The notes under the pieces were generated by a model. That model saw only the letters and a list, made by a program, of their open reading frames with translations. It was not told the origin of the DNA and did not search any database. A DNA stretch of 64,000 nt from an uncultured Granulosicoccaceae bacterium (GTDB taxonomy: Bacteria; Pseudomonadota; Gammaproteobacteria; Granulosicoccales; Granulosicoccaceae), in assembly GCA_937957915.1 (NCBI GenBank), contig CALGNZ010000028.1:47736-111735 (forward strand). Reading direction: 5' to 3'. Below are positions 42,144 to 51,608 of this stretch, piece after piece (the stretch's first letter is position 1; every line of letters starts with the position of its first letter). Position numbers and translations under genes: made by a program.

Positions 42144-42295
42144 CGCTGCGGGTATTGCACGACTTAACGCTGCGGGATTTGAATGTGCCACTGCTATGAT
42201 TTGCAGGCTGGTAACCTGCCGTTCCTGATGTGCGTCGGTGAACTCAGTTGGGATCGGTTACCATCTACTCAGGATAAAACCGTGAGCATACCCTG

Positions 42296-43315
42296 TTGAC
42301 CGACAAAATGAACAAGCAATGGCTTTTGGCTGAGCGACCAAGTGGTCTCTTCACAAAAGAGAACTTCGAGTTGAAGCAGGTCATCATGCCACAACTCGAA
42401 GATGAGCAGTTTCTGGTCAAAGTCATCTATCTGTCAATTGATCCAACCCAGCGCATGTGGGCGCAAATGGACACCTATCTGCCGGCTGTTGCAAAAGGGG
42501 AGGTTATGCGCAGTCTCGGTATGGGGGTGGTTGTTCGCAGCCGCAATCCGGCGTTCAAGGAGGGTGATGTGGTGCAGGGAATGACCGGCTGGCAAACCCA
42601 CACGGTTACTGACGGGCGCGGATTTTCGCTGGTGCCGTGGAAAAGCGGGTTGCCACTCGACTCCTACATGGGCCCGCTGGGGATGACAGGCATCACCGCC
42701 TACTTTGGCCTGATGGATATCGGTAAACCTGAAAAAGGCGAGACACTGCTGGTATCGGCCGCCGCTGGTGCTGTCGGTTCAATCGTTTGCCAGATTGGCA
42801 AGATCAAGGGCATGCGAGTAGTGGGTCTGGCCGGCACCGATGACAAATGCAAGTGGCTGGCAGACGAACTGGATGTCGATGAGGCAATAAACTATCGCGA
42901 TGCCAATGCCTATAAAAAATTGCAGGAAGCCTGTCCAAAAGGTGTCGATGTTTTTTTTGATAACGTCGGTGGCAAAATGCTTGATATGGCGCTGGGCCTG
43001 ATCAACGTTGGTGCCAGAATCCCCCTGTGTGGCTATATCTCCGAGTATGCATCCAGCAAGCCTGGACCTGGCGTTCATAACCTTGCCGCACTGATTTCAA
43101 AGCGCGCAAGAATCGAGGGATTTTTAGTGCTCGACTATGTTCATCAAAGCCGCGATGCGCTGGGTGAGCTCGGTAAGTGGGTGATGGATGGCCGAATTAA
43201 ATATCGGATGGATATTGCCGAGGGTTTTGATGAGCTGCCACTGATTGCCAATAAGTTGTTTACTGGTGAAAACACCGGCAAGCTGCTGCTCAAGGTGAGC
43301 GAGCCGCCAGAGTAA
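42296..43315 (+). CDS. NADP-dependent medium-chain oxidoreductase (CurA-like)
   Basis: YLSIDPTQRMWAQMDTYLPAVAKGEVMRSLGMGVV, GPLGMTGITAYFGLMDIGKPEKGETLLVSAAAGAVGSIVCQIGKIKG, FDNVGGKMLD. Confidence 0.93.
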   Translation: MTDKMNKQWLLAERPSGLFTKENFELKQVIMPQLEDEQFLVKVIYLSIDPTQRMWAQMDTYLPAVAKGEVMRSLGMGVVVRSRNPAFKEGDVVQGMTGWQTHTVTDGRGFSLVPWKSGLPLDSYMGPLGMTGITAYFGLMDIGKPEKGETLLVSAAAGAVGSIVCQIGKIKGMRVVGLAGTDDKCKWLADELDVDEAINYRDANAYKKLQEACPKGVDVFFDNVGGKMLDMALGLINVGARIPLCGYISEYASSKPGPGVHNLAALISKRARIEGFLVLDYVHQSRDALGELGKWVMDGRIKYRMDIAEGFDELPLIANKLFTGENTGKLLLKVSEPPE

Positions 43316-43368
43316 TTGCCGGTTCAATTTTTGAAAAACACCGTTAACAAAATCTGAGGGTACAGGCG

Positions 43369-45048
43369 ATGAATTCTCGCAGAGGCTCTGACTGGTGTGC
43401 AATGACACAAAGTTCACGCGGCACCAGGAGCGTTGTTAAATTCAGGGGCGTTGTTAAATACCGCATTGCAGGTAGTGTACTGGCGATATTGTTGTGCTGT
43501 TCATCCGCAATAGCGCAGGACGATGAGCCATTCAGGCTAACCCTGATGCACACCAATGACACGCATTCGCACCATGAGCCACAGGGGCGCACCGGCACTG
43601 GTGGTGCCGCACGTCAGGCAACTGTAATTAAAGCGATCCGAGACAGTGTTGATAACAGCCTGCTACTCGATGCCGGTGATAGATTTACCGGTACGCTCTT
43701 TCACAAATACTACGAAGGCGTAGATAACATCAAGATTATGAATGCACTTGGCTATGACGCCATGGCGCTTGGTAATCATGAATTTGACAACGGTCTTGAA
43801 GTACTTGAAAGATTTGTCTCCGGGGTGAATTTTCCGGTGTTATCTGCCAATGTTGATTTTGGTCGACTGGAAACGCTGGCTGCGAAAATCCCTGCTTCAA
43901 CAACGCTCGAGGTTGGTGGCGAAAAGATTGGAATAATCGGTCTGGTTACAGCAGAGACACCAGAGATCACTATAAATTTTACTGACAAGGATGCGATAAC
44001 CTGGTCAGACGACTACGCGGCCGCGGTCAATCGCGAGGTGGCCATACTTAAAAGCGACGGCATTAACAAAATCATTCTGGTGACCCACATCGGTCTTGGC
44101 ATGGATAAAGCCGTCGCCGCACGGGTAACCGATGTCGATGTGATCGTTGGTGGACACAGTCATACTGTTGTCAGCAGCATCTTTAAAGAAGGCGGGGACA
44201 CAAAATACCCGCTGTCGGTAGAAGGTGCTGATGGCAAGCCGATTTACATCGTCCAGGCTGGTGATCGCGATCGATTTGTCGGCAAGCTCGATTTGCGCTT
44301 TGACAAAGACGGCAATGTTATTCGCGCGCGAGGTGACCTTGTGCGACTAACACGGTATATAGAGCCCGACCCCGAAATACAGGCATTGGTTGGTGAGCTC
44401 GCGGAGCCGATCAACGAATTAAAAAATACTGCCGTCGCCGATAGCACAGGGACAGTAGTCACGAGTAACCAGCTAATGAGTAACAAAAGCTGTCGTGGAC
44501 AGGAGTGTCTGATTGGCAATTTGATAGCCGATGCAATTCGTGCCGAGACCGGTGCGGATATCGCTATGCAAAATGGCGGGGGAATTCGAGCCGACATTGA
44601 CGAAGGCGAGGTTACCGTTGGTGAAGTATTAACCGTACTGCCGTTCGGCAACACCATAGCTACTCTCACGCTGTCTGGTGCTGATGTACTGGCATCACTT
44701 GAAACCGGCCTGTCTCGTGTCGGTGGCCCAAGTGGTACCGGCCGCTTTCCGCAAGTGTCTGGTATACGCTTTGAGTACGATCCCGCCAAAGAGCCGGGTA
44801 GCAGGGTAGTGAGTGCATCCGTTGTCAATAGTGAGGGTGTTGCCGAGCCGCTTGATATCGGCAAGCAGTACACACTGGCTACCAACAATTTTATGCGCAC
44901 CGGTGGTGATGGCTATCATCTGTTTAACGACAACGCCATTGATCCCTACGACTATGGGCGGCCGCTTGAGGAAGCGTTAATTGATTATATGATTGCGAAC
45001 AATCCGGTGTCCGTTACGCTCGATGGTCGCATTAAGGTTGTGCAGTAA
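43369..45048 (+). CDS. Bifunctional metallophosphatase / 5'-nucleotidase
   Basis: LTLMHTNDTHSHHEP, LDAGDRFTGTLF, MALGNHEFDNG, VGGHSHT, IAMQNGGGIRADIDEGEVTVGEVLTVLPFGNTIATLTLSGADVL. Confidence 0.94.
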   Translation: MNSRRGSDWCAMTQSSRGTRSVVKFRGVVKYRIAGSVLAILLCCSSAIAQDDEPFRLTLMHTNDTHSHHEPQGRTGTGGAARQATVIKAIRDSVDNSLLLDAGDRFTGTLFHKYYEGVDNIKIMNALGYDAMALGNHEFDNGLEVLERFVSGVNFPVLSANVDFGRLETLAAKIPASTTLEVGGEKIGIIGLVTAETPEITINFTDKDAITWSDDYAAAVNREVAILKSDGINKIILVTHIGLGMDKAVAARVTDVDVIVGGHSHTVVSSIFKEGGDTKYPLSVEGADGKPIYIVQAGDRDRFVGKLDLRFDKDGNVIRARGDLVRLTRYIEPDPEIQALVGELAEPINELKNTAVADSTGTVVTSNQLMSNKSCRGQECLIGNLIADAIRAETGADIAMQNGGGIRADIDEGEVTVGEVLTVLPFGNTIATLTLSGADVLASLETGLSRVGGPSGTGRFPQVSGIRFEYDPAKEPGSRVVSASVVNSEGVAEPLDIGKQYTLATNNFMRTGGDGYHLFNDNAIDPYDYGRPLEEALIDYMIANNPVSVTLDGRIKVVQ

Positions 45049-45136
45049 CAGGATGGTTGTCAGCTGCCCTGCGTGTAGGCCTGATGCTAACAATTATTCA
45101 CTGGGAGCATTCACCGGAGATTTCACACGAGCATTC

Positions 45137-45158
45137 ACCGGGAGGCGCTCCTCCCGGT
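45137..45158. terminator. hairpin between convergent 5'-nucleotidase and peroxiredoxin genes
   Basis: accgggagg / cctcccggt, perfect 9-bp stem, cgct loop. Confidence 0.5.
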
Positions 45159-45176
45159 CTATTGCCATTATCAAAA

Positions 45177-45659
45177 CTAGCTTTCCAGCCGCAGTTTTTC
45201 CTGAAAGGTAAGAAAGCGTACCGCATCGACGGCTTCCACTCTTCCGATAGAGCCACTGCTATAAGTTGCAGACAGCACCTTTCCCTCATGGTTGAGTACA
45301 AAGTTTGATGGTTGAATCAAACCGCGGCGATCTTCCCACCACGAGCCGAGTGTATCGGCCTGTTCACGAGTGACTCCGTGTGCTACCGGAAACGGCAGGT
45401 CAGCGGCAATGGCTTTTGAATTTTCAATGTCATCTGTGCTGGCTGCAATAATGCGCGCATTAAATTTCTGAAGTTCTGAAAATTGTTCACTGAAACCGCC
45501 CAACTGACGGAGACAGTAAGGTCAGAACTTACCTCGAAAAAAAAGAATAATCTGATACGCGCCCGGATCCAGCTGTTCCGGCAGCGATACCTGCTGCCCG
45601 TCGACTGTGTTCAGGGTCAGCGCTGGAAAGCTGTCCCCTGTGTTTAGTTTACTGTTCAT
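45177..45659 (-). CDS. Selenocysteine-containing peroxiredoxin-like protein (AhpC/TSA family, UPYC motif); in-frame TGA at 45522-45524
   Basis: Reading through one TGA from ATG 45659: MNSKLNTGDSFPALTLNTVDGQQVSLPEQLDPGAYQIILFFRGKF-U-PYCLRQLGGFSEQFSELQKFNARIIAASTDDIENSKAIAADLPFPVAHGVTREQADTLGSWWEDRRGLIQPSNFVLNHEGKVLSATYSSGSIGRVEAVDAVRFLTFQEKLRLES. Same frame as ORF 45177..45503; TGA falls at the peroxidatic-Cys position. Confidence 0.85.
45489..45517 (-). promoter_or_regulatory. Candidate bacterial SECIS element (selenocysteine insertion hairpin)
   Basis: RNA 5'-ACUG UCU CCGUC AGUUG GGCGG UUU CAGU-3'. 5-bp upper stem (one G-U), 5-nt loop with G at position 2 followed by U, 3x3 internal loop, 4-bp lower stem. 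Loop begins 16 nt after the UGA. Confidence 0.65.
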
Positions 45660-46108
45660 CTAATTTCCTTGTTATGGGACATGCAAGTATACCTGACTCG
45701 TCTGTTGTCATGGATAGCCACTGGCGTCGAATCTGCGTTTGCGCCAATCAGCAACTGTCTTAAGTCTCATTGAGAGCTGGTCTTGCGCGTTGCAACTGTC
45801 TTGTTACCACACTGGCCGCATCGTGGTTGCGGCTCATTCTGTAATCAGAAAATCGATGCCGCGACGGATCCCGGTTGCGGTGCAGAAACGGGCTTGTTCG
45901 TTGCACAGACTTTCCCGGGTAGCCCCGGAACGCAAGCCGCCTTGCGGAAATCTAAAGTGTGACCCTCTTGTCATTGGTCAAATGGTGAGTCGCAGCTATT
46001 AGTTATTGCAGCTATTTTCGAAAAATTGGCGCTTGTGTGATGCGAGCCCCGATCTTCCACTCTGCGTTGTCGGGTGCGTCGGTTGTAAATTACTCCAATG
46101 AAAAAATT

Positions 46109-47449
46109 ATGAAAGTAAAAATGATATTCCTGTCAGCGCTGTCGGTCTTCGTGCTGCACGGCTGCGGTAGTTCCACGACAGAACCGGTAGAAGAGTCCTT
46201 TTCACTAGAGCATTCCGTTTCAGCGGCGGAGCTTGTTTCGGGGTTGGGGTCTGGCACCGGAAAAGCGCCTGAAACCGGGGTGGAGCCCGTGCAGGGTGCG
46301 GCCCTGCCGGTTGCCGGTGCAGTCGCCGAGCTTATTTCTATTGCTGACTTATCGTACGTCGGTGCGTTTGCATTGCCCACGGCTGAGGACGGTGTTTCTA
46401 CCCTTGATTACTCAGCCGGGGTGATTGAAGTGAATGGTGATTCATTGCTTATTGTCGGCCACGATCAACACGACGCCATTGCGGAATTCAGCATTCCGGA
46501 TCTGGTTGCCAGCACGGAAATATCAGCGCTGAATATTGCCGATGCGCCTCGCCAGAGCTTTGTCAAAATTCTGGATCGGGCGGCGTCTGGCAACCCTGAG
46601 TCCCTGGATGAGATTGTCGGTCTCGAAGTGGTTGGCAACGCGCTGGTGATCAACGCGATCGAGTATTACGATGCTCCGGCCGACAATCAGCTGTCGACAC
46701 TGGTTGTTGATAATGCGTCTGATTTGAAAAACTCAGCTGTCGGTGAGTTCCGATCTATGGTCGGGCTGACGCGAGCCGCCGGATGGCTAAGCGCCATACC
46801 AGAAGGGTGGAGGCCCTTGATTGGCGGAAGCCATATATCCGGCTTTTCAAGTGGTGCGCCGATTATTGGTCGGCTCAGTGTGGGGCCGTCGGCGTTCGCT
46901 GTCGATCTTGAAGCTGTTGTCGCAACTGCCAGTACTGCTGCAATACCCAGCAAAGAGCTACTGGGTTTCAGCCTCGATCAGCCGCTCAACAATGATCTTC
47001 TAAACGAGAGCGGACAAAATAACTTGTGGACTCATCTGAGTCAGGCGAGGTTCGGTTTTATCGTTCCAGGGACCAGAACTTACATGACCTTAGGTCAGTC
47101 TGGCGGGCATCAATCAGGTGTTGGCTACAAGGTATCGCAAAGTAATGGTAACGTGTGTGGCGGACACTGCTCGTTTGGTGCACAGGACAGCTACAATTAT
47201 TACTGGCTCTGGGATCTTGATGATCTGCTTAGTGCGGCGGCCGGTGCGATTACCCCGGACAGCATAAAGCCATATGAGTTTGGCCAGCTTGACTTACCCT
47301 TTCAGACTGGCACCAGTTTGAAGCCGGTGGGTGGCGCCTCCTACGATAGCGTAAAAAACCTTCTGTACATTAGCCTGGTCAGAGCCAACAACGAATTGGG
47401 TGAGTACAACAATCCCCCGATTATTGTTGCGTATCGAATAAATCCTTGA
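46109..47449 (+). CDS. Hypothetical lipoprotein
   Basis: MKVKMIFLSALSVFVLHGCGSSTTEP lipobox; long secreted-type sequence without recognised domain. Confidence 0.75.
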   Translation: MKVKMIFLSALSVFVLHGCGSSTTEPVEESFSLEHSVSAAELVSGLGSGTGKAPETGVEPVQGAALPVAGAVAELISIADLSYVGAFALPTAEDGVSTLDYSAGVIEVNGDSLLIVGHDQHDAIAEFSIPDLVASTEISALNIADAPRQSFVKILDRAASGNPESLDEIVGLEVVGNALVINAIEYYDAPADNQLSTLVVDNASDLKNSAVGEFRSMVGLTRAAGWLSAIPEGWRPLIGGSHISGFSSGAPIIGRLSVGPSAFAVDLEAVVATASTAAIPSKELLGFSLDQPLNNDLLNESGQNNLWTHLSQARFGFIVPGTRTYMTLGQSGGHQSGVGYKVSQSNGNVCGGHCSFGAQDSYNYYWLWDLDDLLSAAAGAITPDSIKPYEFGQLDLPFQTGTSLKPVGGASYDSVKNLLYISLVRANNELGEYNNPPIIVAYRINP

Positions 47450-47633
47450 ATACCACACCTCGCAGGCCCCCCTCCGCCGTGTGAATTTTACTGGCTTCTT
47501 TTTTGGTTAAGCCCTTTGCTCGAGTCGATTGCATGGCGCGAAGGTCGTGCTGGCGTCAGGTCAAGTCAATCGCGCTGATCGATAAGGCAGGTTAGGAAGT
47601 CATATTTGCTGGTACTGGCTGCGTGTGCCGACC

Positions 47634-47678
47634 TATGCATTGCATCGATATGCATTGCACCGCTATGCGTTGTACTGA
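47634..47678. repeat. three imperfect 15-bp tandem repeats
   Basis: tatgcattgcatcga / tatgcattgcaccgc / tatgcgttgtactga, immediately downstream of the GST stop codon. Confidence 0.8.
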
Positions 47679-47682
47679 CCAT

Positions 47683-48381
47683 TCATCCGGCCACGAATCG
47701 ATCTGCATCTGGCATGTGAGGCGGCAGAGCGCGTTGCAGAACCTGTGCGACTGCAATGACGTATTCGTCACCCGGTTTAGGATAGCGAAGCGGGGATGCA
47801 AGATAGTTTGCAACACCTTTGTGACTCGTGACCGTGTCATGCAGTTTTTTAAGGTGTGGTCTGTCAGACAGAATATCAGGGCACCACTCAAGGTAAGAAC
47901 TTAATGCCTCTGTCAGTACCACATCGGCGAAGGTCATGTTGTCGGCGGCGCAGAATCCTGACCCCTGCTGTTCAATTCGAGCCTCAAACCGTGGACCAAA
48001 CTTTGACAAGCAAGTCGTCATCGCTTCTATAGCGACAGTCGCGCTCGGTTTAAAAGCGGCCTGAAGAGCGACTTCTGCAAAATCTGCGGCAGCGCCAGCA
48101 ACAAGGTCGCACCACATCGCATCTGTATCATTGTTTCCGTACAGATTTCCTCGTCGGGCCAGGTAGCGGATCATGGCTGACGATTGACTCAGGCGGTGAC
48201 CGTCAATCTCGAGCAGCGGCATTTGGTCAAAAGGTAATTTTCCGGTCGCTCGTAACGCAGTTAACTCCTGCGGCGTCTCAATTGCCACATTTGTGAAATC
48301 AACGTCTGTAGCAGCGAGCATCCATCGTGTCGTTTCAGCTCGGCCGCGTCCATGGAAATAGGTCAGTGTGGCAGCAGTCAT
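47683..48381 (-). CDS. Glutathione S-transferase family protein
   Basis: LTYFHGRGRAETTRWMLAATDVDF, LPFDQMPLLEIDGHRLSQSSAMIRYLARRGNLYG, ADNMTFADVVLTEAL. Confidence 0.9.
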   Translation of the reverse strand: MTAATLTYFHGRGRAETTRWMLAATDVDFTNVAIETPQELTALRATGKLPFDQMPLLEIDGHRLSQSSAMIRYLARRGNLYGNNDTDAMWCDLVAGAAADFAEVALQAAFKPSATVAIEAMTTCLSKFGPRFEARIEQQGSGFCAADNMTFADVVLTEALSSYLEWCPDILSDRPHLKKLHDTVTSHKGVANYLASPLRYPKPGDEYVIAVAQVLQRALPPHMPDADRFVAG

Positions 48382-48495
48382 TCAGTTTTCATCACTTATA
48401 TTTTAATTCAGGTTGCTTGTCGCGGCGTAATTGCCAAAAAGAGATTTGTTTTGTGTATGGGTATAACATGGATAGGGAATTCAAAGGAATTTTCC

Positions 48496-49263
48496 ATGTA
48501 CAAACCATTTGATCTCAATGGACGCAAGGCACTTGTTACCGGTGGTAACGGGGGTATTGGTCTGGGTATGGCGAGCGCATTGTTACAAGCAGGTGCTGAT
48601 GTTGCGATTTGGGGGTCTAATGCCGAGAAAACCACATCTGCAGTGGCAAAGTTGCAAGCTGAAGGTGGCACTGTTCACGGGTTTGTTTGTGATGTTGGTG
48701 ATGAACAGATGGTACAGGCTACGCTTGCAACCACGGTAGAAGCGCTGGGAGGGCTGGATGCCTGTTTTGCAAATGCCGGCGTATCGTCTGCTCCGGTGCC
48801 GATTGCCGATATGTCAGCAGAAGAATTTCGGCGCGTCCAGCGCGTCAATGTGGACGGGGTGTTTTATACCTTCAAGGAGGCGACCAAAGTCATGCAGCAG
48901 CATGGCACTGGAGGTTCTCTGATTGCCACAGCCAGTACCGCGGCGGTAGAAGGAGCAGCGCGCAACAGTCATTATGGTGCCTCTAAGGGTGCAGTTACCT
49001 CCTATGTGCGCGCATTGGCGGTTGAACTTGCCCGATTTCAAATAAGGGTCAATTCCATTTTGCCCGGCTGGATCACCACAGACATGACCGCAAGAGCAAT
49101 GGCGGATGAACGGTTTGCCAACAATGTTATGCCGCGTATCCCTGCTCGGCGCTGGGGTACGATAGAAGACTTTGGCGGTATCGCTGTCTATTTGATGAGT
49201 GATGCATCGTCCTATACCACTGGTGAGCAATTTATTATCGATGGTGGCTATACAAAGTTTTAG
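48496..49263 (+). CDS. SDR-family oxidoreductase
   Basis: FDLNGRKALVTGGNGGIGLGMASALLQAGADVAIWG, YGASKGAVTSYVRALAVELARFQIRVNSILPGWI, YTTGEQFIIDGGYTKF. Start at MYKPFD. Confidence 0.93.
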   Translation: MYKPFDLNGRKALVTGGNGGIGLGMASALLQAGADVAIWGSNAEKTTSAVAKLQAEGGTVHGFVCDVGDEQMVQATLATTVEALGGLDACFANAGVSSAPVPIADMSAEEFRRVQRVNVDGVFYTFKEATKVMQQHGTGGSLIATASTAAVEGAARNSHYGASKGAVTSYVRALAVELARFQIRVNSILPGWITTDMTARAMADERFANNVMPRIPARRWGTIEDFGGIAVYLMSDASSYTTGEQFIIDGGYTKF

Positions 49264-49915
49264 CCAGGCGCAATGGTGTGGGTCGGAAACAGGGTTTCAA
49301 TATTCAGCGCTGAATGGTTCGTGGATATCTGACCGCATAGTCCATCGGCGAGGCTGGTGTGTACGGTTTGCATGCCTGTTTGCAGCACTGGCAAGTTGTG
49401 ATAGATTTAGCGGTGCAACACCCACAGAATGCGCGAGCGACTACTGCTTGTTGTCCAGGGACTGTCTGAGTGCCCTCAAGGCTTGAATCGTTCGCGAACA
49501 AAGGAGCAGCATGCCCATGGAGTTGGGAACTCTCTCTTGTTAATCCAGCATCCGCAAGTCTTTTCCGAGCCAGGAAACCAGTGAATATTGGAAGTAAACC
49601 TAAGGCGGTGGGCCAGGTATTTCTCTTTGATGTTTTGCTGAGGTTTGTCCGCTTGGTCATTGAGCCTGCGCCGAGGCAAGTACGTGCTGAGAGCGCGAGC
49701 GCCGCTTATCCAGTGAATAGTAATAGCAATAGTATTATTAATGTGGCGTCTAAACCCTGGTTGCGCATCAGCCGGGTTACACGGTTCTATCGCGACGAAT
49801 CTATACATTCTGTCTGGCTGAATAAACCCGATGTCGAGCTTGATGTTAGTGTAACTGCTGCAACATCATTGGCCTTCGACAGATTGCTATTAGAAGTTGG
49901 TGGCGGAAAATAATA

Positions 49916-50095
49916 ATGCCGAGGGATACACCAGGGGAAAAGGAAGATGTAGAGCGACTGGAGGAGTTGGTCTCCATCAAAGTGCTGCTTGGTATAGCCT
50001 TTCTATTAATGTTTGCCCTGTGTGTGACTGTGGCCGACAAGCTGTCCGCGTTGATTTCAAAATTGGCAATATTCAAGTCGGCAACGAAGAAATAG
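49916..50095 (+). CDS. Small single-TM hypothetical protein (59 aa, below the ORF-track cutoff)
   Basis: MPRDTPGEKEDVERLEELVSIKVLLGIAFLLMFALCVTVADKLSALISKLAIFKSATKK. Begins 2 nt after the stop of ORF 49470..49913. Confidence 0.45.
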   Translation: MPRDTPGEKEDVERLEELVSIKVLLGIAFLLMFALCVTVADKLSALISKLAIFKSATKK

Positions 50096-50331
50096 TTGGC
50101 GGCCCGCACCTGCAATGAAGGGTGGCTGCTAATTTGAAAAACAGTCGTTCTTTAAAGCAGCAAGCGTCTGCAACTCCGCTTTCCTCCTCTGCTTGATGCA
50201 CAGTTTGCATCAGTAATTGTACCCTCTATTATTGGCCCTCGAATTTGTATGCCCTGTTGATCCTGACGTTGGTTATACTCCCCTGATAGACGAACAATTA
50301 GCGGATGTAATTTCCAGTAGGGAGAGTTGTC

Positions 50332-50730
50332 GTGAGCCGGGATGTTGAATCAATAATTACACAGATCATTCAGGGCGTTAACGGTGATGCGGCACTGGTA
50401 CGCCGAGGGCGTTATGTCAATCTGACCTTTCAGCTTGGCATTGACAATCACAACTATCTGGTCACCGTCGACAATGGCCGATTGACCGATATTCAGCCCC
50501 GTCTTCTATCTACCGAGACAGGGGTGTTTAGCGTGCGAGCTAAATCGGAGCACTGGCACAAGTTCTGGCTACCAGTGCCACCTCGCGACTACCAGGATTT
50601 GTTCAGCATGTTGCCAAAGCAGTATGCGCAGATTGATGGCAATGTGTTGCCACTCATGCAGAATCTGCAGTACTTTAAAGATGTGCTTGCCTGCGGCCGA
50701 ATGCCACAAGAGGGTGCAGCCAATGCCTGA
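50332..50730 (+). CDS. Hypothetical protein, SCP2-like small domain
   Basis: 132-aa ORF ending 8 nt inside the start of the next hydrolase gene. Domain assignment is weak. Confidence 0.6.
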   Translation: MSRDVESIITQIIQGVNGDAALVRRGRYVNLTFQLGIDNHNYLVTVDNGRLTDIQPRLLSTETGVFSVRAKSEHWHKFWLPVPPRDYQDLFSMLPKQYAQIDGNVLPLMQNLQYFKDVLACGRMPQEGAANA

Positions 50731-51565
50731 GTTTGAACCCATCGTTGGGCGCTACTTTACGATGGACGTTGCCGGTGAGGCCTGTCGAATCTACGTTGAA
50801 GAGGCGGGTAGTGGTATACCGCTGGTTTGCCTGCACACCGCCGGTTCTGATGCGCGCCAGTTTCGGCACCTGATGTGCGACGAAACCATCACGCGTGATT
50901 ACCGCGTAATCGCGTTTGACCTGCCATGGCATGGTAAGTCCAATCCTCCAGATGGTTATCGTGATCGGGAGTACCAATTGACGACTGACCTGTACAAAGA
51001 AATCGTGATGAACTTTTGCCACGCTTTTGAGTTACAGCAACCCGTAGTGATGGGGTGTTCGATGGGCGGTCGTATCGTGTTGCACCTTGCGTTAGAGCAG
51101 GCTGGCTATTTTCGCAGTGTAATAGCGCTGGAAGGCGCAGATAGACTCGAGCCCTACTACAGTCTTGACTGGCTACACCGACCTGATGTGCATGGCGGTG
51201 AAATTTGTGCGGCGTTTGTCAGTGCGCAGGTGGCCCCTCAAAGCCCGGATAACTATCGATGGGAAACACTGTGGCACTACATGCAAGGCGGGCCAGGTGT
51301 GTTCAAGGGTGATTTGTATTTCTATTGGCACGACGGGCACTTCGATGATCGTTCACCGCTGATTGATACTGAAAAATGTCCGGTATATTTGTTGTCTGGT
51401 GAATACGATTGCTCGTGTACGCCTGAGCGTACACAGGCGACGGCCGATCGAATAAAAGGGTCCAGCATGATGGTTATGCCTGGCATAGGCCACTTTCCCA
51501 TGTCTGAAAACCCTGACAAGTTTCGCGAGTACTTATTGCCGGTGTTAGAGCAAATAAAAGGATAG
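50723..51565 (+). CDS. Alpha/beta hydrolase
   Basis: GIPLVCLHTAGSDARQFRHL, VIAFDLPWHGKSNPP, VVMGCSMGGRIVLHLAL, YLLSGEYDCSCTPE, MVMPGIGHFPMSENP. Confidence 0.92.
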   Translation: MPEFEPIVGRYFTMDVAGEACRIYVEEAGSGIPLVCLHTAGSDARQFRHLMCDETITRDYRVIAFDLPWHGKSNPPDGYRDREYQLTTDLYKEIVMNFCHAFELQQPVVMGCSMGGRIVLHLALEQAGYFRSVIALEGADRLEPYYSLDWLHRPDVHGGEICAAFVSAQVAPQSPDNYRWETLWHYMQGGPGVFKGDLYFYWHDGHFDDRSPLIDTEKCPVYLLSGEYDCSCTPERTQATADRIKGSSMMVMPGIGHFPMSENPDKFREYLLPVLEQIKG

Positions 51566-51608
51566 CCGGATATACGCCAGGCAGGCTTCGTTCTGCATTA
51601 GCGCTTTA

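Noticed and set aside
44244-44900. 218-aa Ser/Pro-rich ORF antisense to the 5'-nucleotidase
   Set aside because: Composition is typical of antisense reading frames; the sense gene is unambiguous.
45177-45503. ORF taken at face value as a 108-aa protein starting at TTG (MGGFSEQ...)
   Set aside because: It would lack the N-terminal half of the thioredoxin fold and the catalytic motif; the upstream read-through frame explains it better.
45840-45960. Hairpin-rich stretch (cccgggtagccccgg, cgcaagccgccttgcg) resembling a c-di-GMP (GEMM) or other riboswitch
   Set aside because: The order of elements does not match the GEMM consensus as I know it, and the downstream gene is an unrelated lipoprotein.
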